Shown here: positions 11,522 to 22,844 of the stretch, piece after piece
Numbering within the stretch: the first letter of the stretch is position 1
How the letters are laid out: each line of letters opens with the position of its first letter
NCBI GenBank assembly: GCA_023055425.1
Contig: JALGPY010000010.1
Span: forward strand, 50,900,165 to 50,964,164
Direction: 5' to 3'
From: Linanthus parryae
Lineage: Eukaryota > Streptophyta > Magnoliopsida > Ericales > Polemoniaceae
DNA length: 64,000 nt
Translations under genes and position numbers: made by a program
Notes under the pieces: generated by a model
What the model saw: the letters and a program-made list of their open reading frames with translations, nothing else
The model's database searches: none
Told to the model about the DNA's origin: nothing

Positions 11522-14042
11522 CTAAACCAATGCTTCTTTATTTAGCATACCCAATTCTAATCTCAATGATGAGAATCTTTCATCTGGAAGTGGTTTAGTG
11601 AAGATATCTGTAAATTGCATGTTAGTCGAAACAAATTAAAGAAAAATATCACCTTTTTCAGCCTAATCTCTGATGAAGTGATGTCTAACATGAATGTGTT
11701 TGGTTCTTGAATGTTGAACATGATTCTTTGTGATTGATATTGCACTTGTATTGTCACACTTAATAGGTATATATCTGAAATCAAATCCAAGGTCTCTCGT
11801 TTGTTATGCTATCTATAACACTTGTGATCAACAGGATCTAGCTGCTATGTATTCAGCTTTTGTTGTTGATAGTGTATCTGCATTTTGCTTATGTGAATGC
11901 CAGCTGATTAATGATGATCCAAGAAGTTGGCAACATCCTGATATACTCTTTCTATCTACTTTATATCCTGCAAAGTCAGCACATGATTAGCCACACAAAG
12001 AGAAATCACATTGTTTAGGATACTAAAGCCCTAAGTCTTTGGTACAATTGAGATATCTAAAGATTATTTTGAGAACATTCAAGTGTGATTCTTTAGGATC
12101 AGCTTGAAATTTAGCACACATATAAACACTGAACATGATATTTGGTCTGCTAGCTATAACATATAGTAGTGATCGAATCATACCTTTATACTCTTTCACA
12201 TTCACACTCTTACCAGATTCATCTTTGTGTAATGATAGTGCAGAGCTCATGGGATCTTGATTTATTTGGATTGAGAAATATTATATTTTCTCAGTAAGTC
12301 TCTTTTTTACTTGCTTTGATGTAGAAATATGCCCTTCTTCATTTAATGTATTTCAAGTCCGAGAAAGAAGTTCAACTCTCCCATTAAACTCATTTCCAAT
12401 TCCCTGCTCATAAGAATTGAGAATTCCTTGCAAAGAAGGTCATTAGTAGCTCCAAACAAAATATCATCAACATACATTTGAACAACAAGCATTTCTTTCT
12501 CGTGAGTCTTTATGAAAAGGTTTTTTTCCACTAATCCTCTTTTGAAATCATTTTCATGTAAAAACTTTGACAATCTTTCATACCAAGCCTGTGGAGCTTG
12601 TTTCAAACCATAAAGAGCCTTGTCAGGTTTATAAACATGGTCTAGAAACTTGTCATCTTCAAAACCTGGAGGTTGAGCAACATAAAACTCCTCTTGAAGA
12701 TACCCATTTAAGAATGCACACTTCACATCCATTTGAAATTTTTTCATGTTCTTGTAAGATGGAAATTCAAGTAAAATTCTAATTGCTTCTAACCTAGCAG
12801 CATGAGCAAAAGTTTCCTCGTATTCAATACCTTTTTCTTGATTGTAGCCTTGAGTTACCAATCTAGCTTCGTTTCTCATTACCTTCCCATTCTCATTTAA
12901 CTTGTTTCTGAATACCCATCTAGTACCAATAACATACTGATTTATTGGTGGAGGAACTAAATTTTAAAACTTGTTCCTTTCAAACTCATTGAGTTCACTT
13001 TGCATAGCTATGATCCAGTCTGCTTTTTTTAATTCTTTCTTCACAATTTTGGGTTCTACAAGAGAAATAAAGGCATTAAAAGTAAAAAGATTCTTTAACT
13101 ATGATCTAGTTTGTGTACCAGTGGTTAGATTAGAAAGAATATTATCAGCACGATGAGATGAGAGATATTTAAATATCTTCCTAGGTGTCCAAGGTTCAGG
13201 CTCTCCAATACGTTTTTCAAGTATTTGAGAACATGAAGTAGCATTTTGATCAGCTGTCTTTTCCTGAGGATTTGTTTCAAGGTTTTGTAACCCATTTTCA
13301 AGGCCTTGAATATGCCCTCTGTGTTCCTGTATGTTTTCCTTGGTAGCTTTTGAAGAGTCATCTTCATTGTCTGAATCATGCTTGTTCAGATTAAGATCTG
13401 CAAAACCATCACTCAAAGAACCATCATAGCTTTCATCAAATATGTCATCAATACTTTCTTCAACAAGCTTGGTTCTTTATTGTAATCTCTATGGGTTTTT
13501 CTTGTGTGTAAATAACCAAGAAAAATACCTCGTCACCTCTTGCATCAAACTTACCAAGATTGTCCTTACCATTATTGTGAACATAACAAGTACAACCAAA
13601 TGGTTTGAAGTAAGAAATGTTTGACTTTCTTCGTTTGAACAACTCATAAGGAGTCTTCTTCGATATAGGTCTGATCAAGCACCTGTTAAGAATATAGTTT
13701 GCAGTATTAACAGCTTCTGCGCAATAGTATTTTGGCAGTTTGTTCTCCAAAAGCATTGTTCTTGACATGTCTTCAAGCGTCATGTTCTTTCTTTCAACAA
13801 CTCCATTCTGTTGAGGAGTTCTAGGGGCAGAAAAGTTGTGAGATATTCCATGCTTAGAACAAAATAAATCAAACTCAAGTTTATCAAACTCTCTACCATG
13901 ATCACTTCTAGTTTAAGAATAGGTAAATTTTTCAAGGTCTGAAGTTCTCTACAAAGTTTGAAAATTCAGAGAGGGCTTCATATTTTTCTCTAAGAAACAT
14001 AATCCAAGTATATCTAGAAAAATAATCTACAACAGAAAATGT
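11522..14042 (-). pseudogene. Copia pol: integrase C-terminus, reverse transcriptase, RNase H
   Basis: On the minus strand, 14042-13460 encodes the end of integrase, including PQQNGVVERKNMTLEDM and an FKPFGCTCYVHNN segment. Then comes a charged linker (13459-12900). RT spans about 12890-12250 with EARLVTQGYNQEKGIEYEETF, DVKCAFLNGYLQEE, ALYGLKQAPQAWYERL and the catalytic YVDDILFG. RNase H follows (12250-11522) with SRPNIMFSVYMCAKFQ, the KHIHVRHHFIRD block and the terminal DIFTKPLPDERF motif. Stops and frameshifts occur near 13920, 13100, 12340, 12000, 11650 and 11630. Gag and protease are missing. Confidence 0.93.
13275..13310. repeat. Palindrome pair inside copia pol linker
   Basis: TTTCAAGGTTTTGTAA starts at 13275 and TTTCAAGGCCTTGAAT at 13296. 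It lies in the linker between integrase and RT, which was coding. This is the only pair within a former reading frame. Confidence 0.8.
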
Positions 14043-15361
14043 GAGAACCTTTCATGAGAAGCATCACTCTTTTCGTGCTTCAAACCATAACTTTTTTTTT
14101 TCTTTCTTTGGTAGTTTTATTTATTTTAGCCTTTCATCTTGAGTCTAGATTTTATTTTCTTCTTTGATAGCTTTATTGAGTCTTAGGAAGTTTTAGTTGA
14201 GTCGCTTATTTTTGAAAAAAAAATAAAGAAAACAAAATGATGAAAAAAATGAAAAAGAAAGTGAAAATGGGGAATTTTTAGAAGCTAGATGTCTTCAAAG
14301 AATGAAATCTCTAAGTCCATGTTCTTTTTAATTTTATTTTAATAAGGAATTCTTCGCTTATACTCAATAAATCTACACCAATATCCCACATTCCGTGATC
14401 TCATGCATTCTCATAAAGTGACACACTAAATTTACATTTCATGTTTATATCCGTCAAACTAAGTTGATCACATAAATGTTGACGTCTTCTACTTTTGATA
14501 AAATGTGCATTTCTAAAGCTACTTGAACTCTACAAAAAGGATTTAATTCTCATTGTCTTTTGCGGTGGAAACTTGTAGCCCATAGGGGTGGTGGTGACCA
14601 TGACACCCTATGCGATGCCTAAGAAATAGAGGGGTGTTCGGGAATTAATGTCATGCCACCACCTAGATAGAACCCTTTGTTTAGCTTAAAAAGTCCACTC
14701 GCTTGTATAATCCCCTATTTTGTTGTGGGTCTTGGAGAACCTTGGATTAGAGGTGGAAATGTGTGAAAAAATGATTAATACTAAAACCTCCAAAATGAGG
14801 TAAAAATTGCATCACCTCACAAAAAAAATCCACGAAAGGGTCATACAAGCCCACAACCACATCCCCCATTCTAAAAATCGTTTTTTTAAGCATTTAAGGT
14901 CCATCCTACATGGGTGCTTTTGAATAAATATGAGAATGCCTAGTTTCATGTGATCCTTATTTTTGAAGTCATATTTTCTTGCCAATTGGACTAAATTAAC
15001 ACGTTTTGTGATTCCCATGAGTCAACTTCTACCAACCACCGCCCACATTTGTATGAGTATATTATTAGTCGTCCATAGGATTCTTTCTTAATCTTGGTGG
15101 ACTTTGAGAATTTATTTGAGGAGACATTTGTTCATTATTCCTTTTCCCCCACCAAAAAAATTAAATTAGTTAGTAATTCGTAGGATTTTATTTCTTTTGT
15201 TTATCACTTAGGATAGATAATCTGCGTGTTTGTAAATATTTGAATCTAGTTTAGAATTAAGTTAAGCCTTCTCTAAGTTGAGTGTGTCTCTCTCATGATT
15301 GGTTCTTCATTAGTTTACTGCTTATCGCACTCTTTACTCGAGGACAAGCAAAAAACTAGTT
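14043..15361 (+). mobile_element. 3-prime region of a Tat-like Ty3/gypsy element
   Basis: No gene is visible. The stretch is T- and A-rich with homopolymers near 14090 and 14215. It ends at a sequence typical of the 3-prime end of plant Tat/Retand-type gypsy elements: TCGAGGACAAGCAAAAAACT followed by a G-run. The element is cut on its left by the SIRE-like element junction at about 14042. The 68-codon minus-strand ORF at 14812-15018 is not supported. Confidence 0.5.
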
Positions 15362-15379
15362 GGGGGGGGGGGGGGGGGG
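15362..15379 (+). promoter_or_regulatory. G18 homopolymer, expanded polypurine tract
   Basis: Eighteen G in a row follow CAAGCAAAAAACTAGTT. Gypsy elements of this type normally have five to seven G here. The length may be a real expansion or a sequencing error. Confidence 0.6.
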
Positions 15380-15690
15380 TTAAGGTTTGTAAATTGCACA
15401 TTTTAGTAGGTTATTGTACCCCTCTTAACTAGCTTTTAAGTGTAATTTATTCATTATATCCCTATTTCTAGAGTTATGCTTGTCTTTGTAGTTTTTGTTG
15501 ATTTTATCTTATTTTGTAAGCAAATACGTGCTTTAGAACGCAAGAGGCTAGTTGGGGAGAGCTTAAATGATGAATTGCAATGCTTTGGAGGGGCCAAGAG
15601 ACATGAAGAATGCAAGAAAAATTTAAAACAAGCATGTAAATCACAAACACATTTTGAGACAACTAATAAAATCAAATCATGATACGAAAG
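15380..15690 (+). repeat. Start of a Tat-like gypsy LTR (partial)
   Basis: Begins right after the polypurine tract. It includes TGCTTGTCTTTGTAG and TTGTAAGCAAATACG and a segment of about 100 bases (15540-15680) rich in GAAG, features I associate with Tat-type LTRs. The rest of the LTR is not recognisable beyond about 15690. ORFs at 15454-15705 on both strands are incidental. Confidence 0.5.
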
Positions 15691-16544
15691 AAGCTGAGCG
15701 CACAAGACTTGGCATGTTCACTTACCTTAATCCACAACAACTAGCACGTAATAGCTCCTGCAGATGAACTCAGCCGTAATCTACAAACCTGTCACCTACA
15801 AATTATATTTCCTTATTCAATCGCAAGTCCAAGCATAATACTATGGATCAAGGATCCCACTAAATACTTAGTTCAATATAATACCCTTTGTTAGCTCCTC
15901 AACGTCTCTCTTAAGTTATATTTTCTAATAACAACACATCTATATTCCGGTAACCACGGAGTTCTATTTACTATTTCTAAATATAATTTCTCTGTGTAAA
16001 CATTATTTAGTTGTAGATAATCACTTACTATAAAACTTTAAAACGTATTGTAATAATAAATATAAATGCTTAAATCCTACCACCTTTATTAAAAAGAAAT
16101 GAAGCTCGAATACTGTTCATTGTGGTTGGGTTCGCAAATTACCTTGGCACTCTTCGTTTGGTTTGGTTGTGTGTTGAGGTTGGAGGGAACTTTGGTCATT
16201 GGCGCCAGTGTTAGTGGGTGATTTTACAGCAAATGACTTATTTGCCCCTCGCTACCTTGGCTGGGTGTTCAGGTTGGAGGGCGTTTTGGTCTTTTGTGGA
16301 AGTCTGTTCTTGTTCATTGGGGTTTCTACAAATTTCCACTTTGCCCGTCCCGTCCATGTCTCTCTATTGAGTTTTGAGGGTATTCTAGTCATATGGTTAG
16401 ATGGTGTACTGTTCATTTGAGCTGGGTTCACAGTTCTGTATTTACCCCTGCCTCTTCTTTGTCCTTTACGTATGTGAGGGTTTGGTTTTTCTGTAATTAA
16501 ATGGAATTAACTGTCCTTCTACAGAGCTTTGTACGACATGCAGA
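15691..16544. other. Unclassified sequence with repeated TACTGTTCAT phrases
   Basis: No gene seen. 15691-16100 is AT-rich and featureless. 16109-16440 is less AT-rich and contains TACTGTTCAT twice (16112 and near 16407) and two related stretches around GAGGTTGGAGGGAACTTTGG and TTCAGGTTGGAGGGCGTTTT. It looks like a piece of a transposable element, class unknown. Confidence 0.4.
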
Positions 16545-16915
16545 GTGATGGAGTCTTCCAAGAGAAGCTCCCTGTTCCTCCAGAGCTCTTATCTCTCTCT
16601 CACTCCTCTCTCAGCTGCGTCATTTCTCTCTCTCACTTCTCCCCTCTCTCTTCTCGTTGCTTCACCTTTCTCTCTTCATTCGGCCGGAGAAGAAGATGAA
16701 GTGATGGGTGTCGTTCAGGTGGTCGCCGGAGATGGAGGTGGATCACGGCCCAGAGCTTCTGCAATTCGTTGTTTCTGTTAGAGCCCGTTCCCTAGATGCT
16801 TCCGTTGTTCTTTTTCTTCTTTCTCCGCCGCCGAGGGTCAACCATCGCGCTTGCATGTCGCTATCTTCGATTCGTCTTCGTTTTTCACAAAGGTATAAAA
16901 TTTTCTCTTAACCCT
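16545..16915 (+). pseudogene. Gene-leader-like fragment, possibly captured
   Basis: A CT-rich tract (16580-16680) with many TCTCTCT blocks is followed by GC-rich sequence with CGCCGGAGATGGAGG and CCGCCGCCGAGG, then AAAGGTATAAAATTTTC, which could be a 5-prime splice site (AAAG/GTATAA). Plant gene 5-prime UTRs often look like this. Two overlapping ORFs of 67-78 codons exist in different frames; neither has a recognised domain. It lies between retroelements, so capture by an element is plausible but not shown. Confidence 0.35.
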
Positions 16916-18150
16916 CTGGATTCATTCCTTTGTTTGCCATCAAACACGGTTATTGGTTGCTTGTAACTAGGGTTTGCGAAGATTGGGGCAATCTCTTCCG
17001 ACTTCTGTGATGGGTCTAACATAATTGGGGGTTTATTTGTTGAATTTCACATATGGCAAATTTGTGTCCACCTGAGTTTTCGGTGCAAGATGATATTAAT
17101 TAAATTTTTGATTGAACGAAAGTGCTATATTTTTTCGTATTTCGAGTCATTATCAATCTATATACTTGGTTCCCTTAGTTGATTTTGATTTTCAAAAATT
17201 GTAAATTTTCAACATTCACTCAAGAATGCAGGAGAAGGAGCTGTGTATTGCACTTAGCTTTTTGTTTCGACACCTTCGCAGGGGTAACAGTCGCGATTCT
17301 GTTTCAGACAGACGCTTAAGATTAAAAATTGATACTGCCATCCTCTCACGAATTTCTCGATGGGTTTCTTGTTTGGGCTAGTCATCTGCTGATGATAATA
17401 CTACCTGTATTTTTTTTTGAGGTGCTTGGTGATGTTTCTTACTGTAGCATATGACCGATTATGGATGTGTTGAATGTTGCTGATGGGATATTTGGTTCTG
17501 ATTGGCATGTGGTCATCTTAATTTCTCCTTCGAGGCTGTGATGATAACTTTATGAAGCTTTCAATTTAGACTATCAGTTGATTTTTTATCTTGGCGGGGC
17601 GATTCAGAGGGATGACGATCTGTCTGTTTCGCAGCCATATTTGTGTCAGCTCAGTCTTGTTGTAGTGAAATATCTGAGCCTGTTTTAAATGTTCTCCTTC
17701 TTCCGTCACCAATGCTTGAACTGTGTTCCTATTAGCTTGGTGTGAACTATGCACTATGATGCATTAGAGGAAACACTTGGGCATTATTTCAAAAGAGCAC
17801 ATACAAGTGTTATGTCCTCCTTTACATATTTTGTTGTTGGTCTTATTTTGTTAATCTATTTATGAAGTATATATTCTGATTTGGACTGTAAGGGAGTCTT
17901 ATTTGCCTTCCTTGATATAATGGGGATTGTGTAATTCAGTTACTCGATGGTGTGGTTCAGCAGTCAGCACAGTATTCATCTAGGGTTGCAGCTTAAATTC
18001 TCTCTGCCTTTTTCCGCTCGCCGAAAAATATAGTTACTCGTGCATGTTCTTGTCTTAACAAATGGAATTTCATGACTCAGTGATAAATTCTTCGTAAGAA
18101 TTACAGAAGTTCTATCCAAATAGGACACTCCCCTGTTTGATGACCGCAGG
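16916..18150. other. Unclassified 1.2 kb, intron-like composition
   Basis: No ORF is supported. T-rich text with TAGGGTTTGCG near 16970 fits a plant intron or UTR downstream of the leader-like fragment. A 62-codon minus-strand ORF (17566-17754) has no recognisable features. No primer-binding site or LTR edge for the gypsy element beginning about 18150 can be found here. Confidence 0.4.
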
Positions 18151-18171
18151 CTCACAGCACTAGCAGAACCA

Positions 18172-18923
18172 ATGGCTGATGACGAAATTGTCAATCTGAC
18201 AAAAGTGGTGCAAGACTTAGTCAAGAAGGTCTATACAGAGAAGAAAACTGTAGCAGCAGTGGACGAACCAAACTTTGGATGCAGCGATACAGGAGCTTCA
18301 GAAGGAGGATGCCAATTATGTTCAGCAACAGTGGGATCCACGCCGCTACAGACCAGACACACGTGACCAACCCGGGTTCCGGTACGGAAACCCTAATGCA
18401 GCAGTCTATGCACCAGGTTTTCAGCACAGGCCACGGACACAGTAGGCAGCACCAGCACAGCAAGCACCAGCAGCACAACCACAACTTAACCTATTAATAC
18501 ATCATTTTGAGAACTATATGTAGAAATTTAATAAGCAATGGGAGACCAAATTCTCGCAGATTGATTCACTCACTGTTGATGTAAGTCAAATGAAAATTGC
18601 AATCCGCAACTTGGAAGTACAGAATGGTCAGCTCGCACAGAATTAGGCAGAAAGAATTCCAGGGAATCTACCATCAAACACAGTTAATAATCCACGCGCT
18701 CAGATCAACGCCATCACCACTCGAGGTGGAGTTGCACTACAAGATCCGCCGTATCCGAGTTATGCACGTGCAGAAAATCAAAAAATATCGAACACGAAGT
18801 TTTTGACAGGGAAGACACTTCAACCGTCAGCCCCCAGCCAAAGGGCCTGATCGGACAGGATTCAGAGCAGACTGATGAGGGTAAACCAGAAATAGTGCCA
18901 ATTTCCAAGGAGGGCCTTACCCT
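18172..18923 (+). pseudogene. Athila-type gag, C-terminal part
   Basis: The stretch reads in shifting frames. Recognisable blocks are EDANYVQQQWDPRRYRP (about 18300), QWETKFSQIDSLTVDVSQMK then IRNLEVQNGQLA (18535-18640), and PGNLPSNTVNNPRAQINAIT (18660-18715), the conserved gag tail of Athila elements. The coiled-coil-like segment with IRNLE is normal for this gag. Stops occur near 18453, 18520 and 18643. The ATG at 18172 is probably not the native start, because an Athila gag is several hundred residues longer at its front. Confidence 0.75.
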
Positions 18924-19560
18924 TTGAAGACACGCAAGAGAGATGATAGCAAATACCACTCCAGATTTCTCGAAGTATTCAAACAGTTGCAGATCAACAT
19001 ACCGTTTGCCGAGGCATTAGCTAAAATGCCCACTTACGCTAAATTCCTCAAGGACATACTATATGGAAGGAGGACAATGAGTGACTTCGAAACAGTAAAT
19101 CTGACGGCAGAAGCGAGCAGTTGTATGAAAAACGGGCTACCACTGAAAAAGAAGGACCCTGGCAGTTTTATTATCCTGGTAACCCTAGGCAGCGCTTACA
19201 CAGGAAAGTCTCTGTGTGACTTAGGGGACATCATTAACCTCATGCCACTGACCATCTTCAAAATTTTGGGGGTCGGGGACCTCAGGCCAACCATAATTAT
19301 GGTTCAGATGGCTGACAGATCCGTAAAACCTGCGTATGGAGTCATTGAAGATATTGTGATGAAAGTTGGGGCACTGATTTTTCCAGCAGATTTTGTGATA
19401 CTGGATATGGAGGCAGGGGAAGTTCCGCTCCTTCTGGGCAGACCATTCCTTGAAAATGGAGAGGCCATCATCAACTGAAAGAGTGGAGAGCTATCTATGG
19501 AAATTAACGAAGAAAAAGTGGAATTTAATTTTTCAAGTCTCACCCGCTCCCAGACTATTA
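18924..19560 (+). pseudogene. Gypsy aspartic protease
   Basis: A clean 184-codon frame (18924-19478) holds KYHSRFLEVFKQLQINIPF, the gag-protease joint, and the protease core SLCDLGDIINLMPLTIF, followed by VILDMEAGEVPLLLGRPFL. Athila-type proteases have DLGASINLMP here, so the residue after the catalytic DLG is changed from A to D. A stop at 19476 and a T-run insertion at 19570-19580 break continuity with RT. Confidence 0.88.
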
Positions 19561-19690
19561 TGGCCATAAATTTTTTTTTTCTGTGGAGGTAATTGATGAA
19601 ATCCTAGAAAATGAAGAGATGGATGAACTATGGGCAGAACTTGAGGACATGTAGACAGAGGAAAAGGAGGAGCACCAGAATGAGCAGGCC

Positions 19691-21394
19691 ATGAGAACAG
19701 AAAGCTGGACCAACTTATATAAAGATGAAGAAGGCGAGCAGAAAATGGCCATGGTGCCATCACTCAAAGAACCACCAGCCCTGGAGCTGAAGCAACTCCC
19801 AGACCACCTCAGGTATGCGTATATTGGTGAAAATAATACTCTGTCAGTAATTGTTTCGACTCTTCTATCTCAGGAGCAGGAACGGAAGCTGCTGGAAGTG
19901 CTGAGAGAACATAAAGATGCTAATGGATGGACAATTGCTTATCTCAAGGGAATTAGTCCCGACTACTGCATGCACCACATCAGGATTGAAGAAGGAAAGA
20001 AGCCTTTAATTCAGCCTCAGCGGAGACTGAATCCGATCATGAAAGACGTTGTGCGCAAGGAGGTCATGGAGTGGCTGAAAGCAGGGATTATATACCCCAT
20101 ATCAGACAGCACCTGGGTCACTCCTGTGAAGTGTGTACCTTAAAAATGGGGTATTACAATGGTACAGAATGCTGATCAGGAATGGATCGCCCAGTGCACT
20201 GTTATAGGCTTGCAAATCTTCATGGATTATCGGAAGCTGAACGATGCAACACTGAAGGACAACTTTCCGCTGCCATTCATGGACCAGGTGCTAGACAAAT
20301 TGGCCCACCAAGCCTATTACTGTTTTCTTGACGGGTACTCCGGATACAACCAGATCTACATTAATCCGGAAGATCAAGAAAAGACGACGTTCACTTGCCC
20401 ATATGGTACGTTCGCCTTTAGACGTATGCCATTCAGACTATGTAATGCTCCAGCAACATTCCAGCGATGCATGATGGCCATATTTTCAGATATGATAGAG
20501 AAAAATATGGAAGTTTTCATGGATGATTTTTCACTATTTGGTGACAGTTTTGAAGACTGCCTATACCATCTGGCCAGAGTTCTGATCCGCTGCAAGAAAA
20601 ATAATCTGGTATTAAATTGGGAAAAATGCCACATCATGGTTACTGAAGGCATAGTGCAGGGACACATGATTTCTAGCAAGGGCCTGGAGGTGGACAGAGC
20701 AAAGGTTGAGGTGATAAAGCAACTTCCATACCCAACCACAGTAAAGGCGATCAAGTGTTTTTTGGGCCATGCAGGGTTTTACAGAAGATTCATCAAAGAC
20801 TTTTCCGAAATTACAAAGCCATTGTGTAATGTTAGGGAAGGATGTGCCATTTGTATTCGAAGAAGCCTGCAGAAAGGCCTTTAACATACTTAAAGATCGA
20901 CTGACCACTGCTACCAAATATTACGACTCCAGACTGGTCACTCCCATTCGAACTCATGTGTGATGCCAGTGACTATGTAGTTGGAGCAGTATTGGGGCAG
21001 CGAAAAGATAAGGTATGCAGTGTGATTTACTATGCCAACAGGGTTTTGAATGAAGCACAAATTAACTATGTAACTACAGAAAAAGAGCTGCTTGCATTAG
21101 TATTTGCTTTGGACAAATTCAGATCTTATCTGGTGGGGTCAAAAGTTATCATCTTCACTGATCACAGCGCATTTAAGTACCTGCTGGAAAAGAAGGATGC
21201 AAAGCCTCGGCTGGTGCGTTGGATTCTGCTTAATGCATGAATTCGATGTTGAAATAAGGGAATGGAAGGGAGTTGAAAATGTGGTGGCTGATCACTTATC
21301 TCGCCTGGAGAACCCAACAGAGGAGTTAGTGCCGATTCAAGAGAATTTCCCTGACGAGCATATTATGAAGGTCAAATCCAACAGACAACCCTGA
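19691..21394 (+). pseudogene. Gypsy reverse transcriptase and RNase H
   Basis: The connector 19691-20143 contains LKGISPDYCMHHIRIEEG and PQRRLNPIMKDVVRKEV. RT proper (20159-20884) shows FMDYRKLNDATLKDNFPLPF, FLDGYSGYNQI, CPYGTFAFRRMPF, LCNAPATFQRCM and the catalytic FMDDF. RNase H (20956-21394) shows [29 protein letters not shown] and [11 protein letters not shown], so the usual D, E and D positions are present. Breaks: a stop at 20141, frame changes near 20840, 20955 and 21235, and a stop at 21392. Confidence 0.95.
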
Positions 21395-22688
21395 TATTAC
21401 GCCATAGCCAATTATTTGGTTAATGGAGCACTCCCGGAGGACATCACACCTCTGCAGAAGAAGAAGTTTATTTCAGAATGCAGGCACTATTTCTGGGATG
21501 ATCCTTTCCTGTTCAAACAGGGGGCGGACAATATTCTTCGACGCTGTATCCCATGTCACGAGATTCTAGAGGTAATTCAGCACTGTCACTCAGCCCAGTG
21601 TGGGGGTCATTTCAGCAGACCAAGAACAACTCACAAAGTACTGCAATCAGGTTTTTTCTGGCCTACAGTTTTCAAGTATTTCCACGATGATGCACAGAGC
21701 TGTGACCGCTGTCAGTGCACGGCAAATATTTCCCAACGGAATGAGATGCCCATGACACTTTGGCAAGAGGTTGAACCTTTTGATCTCTGGGGTATAGATT
21801 TCATGGGTCCTTTTCCGTCTTCTCTGGGAAACTTGTATATCCTTCTGGCAGTAGATTATGTGTCAAAATGGGTAGAAGCTATGGCCTGTCAGAAGTATGA
21901 TGCAGCAGTAGTAGAACGATTTCTCAAACGCAAGATTTTTACCAGCTTTGGAACACTTAGAGCCATGGTCAGTGATGAAGGCTCTCACTTCATCAATAAA
22001 GTCTTTGCCAAAGTCTTAAAGGAGTATGGGGTGTCTATACATAAGGTATCACTGCCATATCACCCTCAAGAAAATGGGCAAGTAGAGGTGTCAAACAGGG
22101 AAATAAAGAGCATACTGGAAATAAACTTTGAATCCAGGACGGAAAGATTGGACCTTGAAGCTTGATGATGCACTCTGGGCGTATAGAACTGCCTACAAAA
22201 CCCCGCTGGGAATGTCCCCATACCAGCTAGTTTTTGGTAAGGCCTGCCACCTACTAGTAGAATTAGAGCACAGAGCTTACTGGGCAATCAAGCAGCTCAA
22301 TATGGATCATATTTTATCAGGAGAAAAAAGGAAGATAGCACTGCTCGAATTGGAGGAATTCTGCAAGATAGCTTACGAGAGTGCCTAAATTTATAAGGAA
22401 AAATCAAAGAAATGGCATGACAACCGCATTCTACAGAAGAAGATAGAAGTTGGGCAAAAGGTTCTCCTCTACAACTCAAGGATGAAACTCTATCCAGGGA
22501 AGCTGCGCTCAAGATGGTCTCGACCATTTGTTGTGAAAGACATTACTTCCTAGGGAGTAGTGGAGATGGAAAACCCAAGGGACAATACAATTTTTAAGGT
22601 CAATGGGAACATAATCAAGCCATACAGAGATCCTCAGGAGATAATAGAGGTAGAGCCATCTACCTCGACATACCCTGACCAAAACTGA
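21395..22688 (+). pseudogene. Gypsy integrase
   Basis: The zinc-binding region holds [19 protein letters not shown] and SCDRCQ (HHCC pattern). The core holds [25 protein letters not shown] and [17 protein letters not shown], giving the D, D, E triad; the second block has DEG where DGG is usual. The C-terminal part (22128-22688) has [20 protein letters not shown] and a [15 protein letters not shown] segment. Breaks: a frame change near 22125 and stops at 22386 and 22551. The native stop is TGA at 22686. Confidence 0.95.
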
Positions 22689-22844
22689 GGTAACAAAGTC
22701 GGGCTATCGACTGTAAATCACAAGCGCTGGTTGGGAGTCATCCCAACGTAGAGTAGTTGTTTTTACATTCAGTCATTTATTATTTAAATAAAACGTTCAT
22801 AAAAAGAGGGAAAAGTGAGCAGAGGGGTTTAATGCTGAAGTCTT

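Larger units (their letters stand above)
7684..14042 (-). mobile_element. SIRE-like Ty1/copia retrotransposon, 5-prime truncated, minus strand
   Basis: Reading on the minus strand: integrase C-terminal half (from 14042), linker, reverse transcriptase, RNase H (to 11522), a spacer, a third ORF (11077 to about 9310), a polypurine tract (9167 to 9156) and the 3-prime LTR (about 9150 to 7684). Gag, protease and the front of integrase are missing, as is the second LTR. The domain order integrase before RT defines copia; an extra ORF after pol is characteristic of the SIRE/Maximus lineage. It is inserted in the leader of an older copia element. Multiple stops and frameshifts make it dead. Confidence 0.85.

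Noticed and set aside
16199..16212. TGGCGCCAGTG as a tRNA-Asp type primer site for the Athila-like element
   Set aside because: Only the first seven bases fit, the sequence before it does not match the end of the 3-prime LTR at 30028, and it lies 2 kb from the gag remnant.
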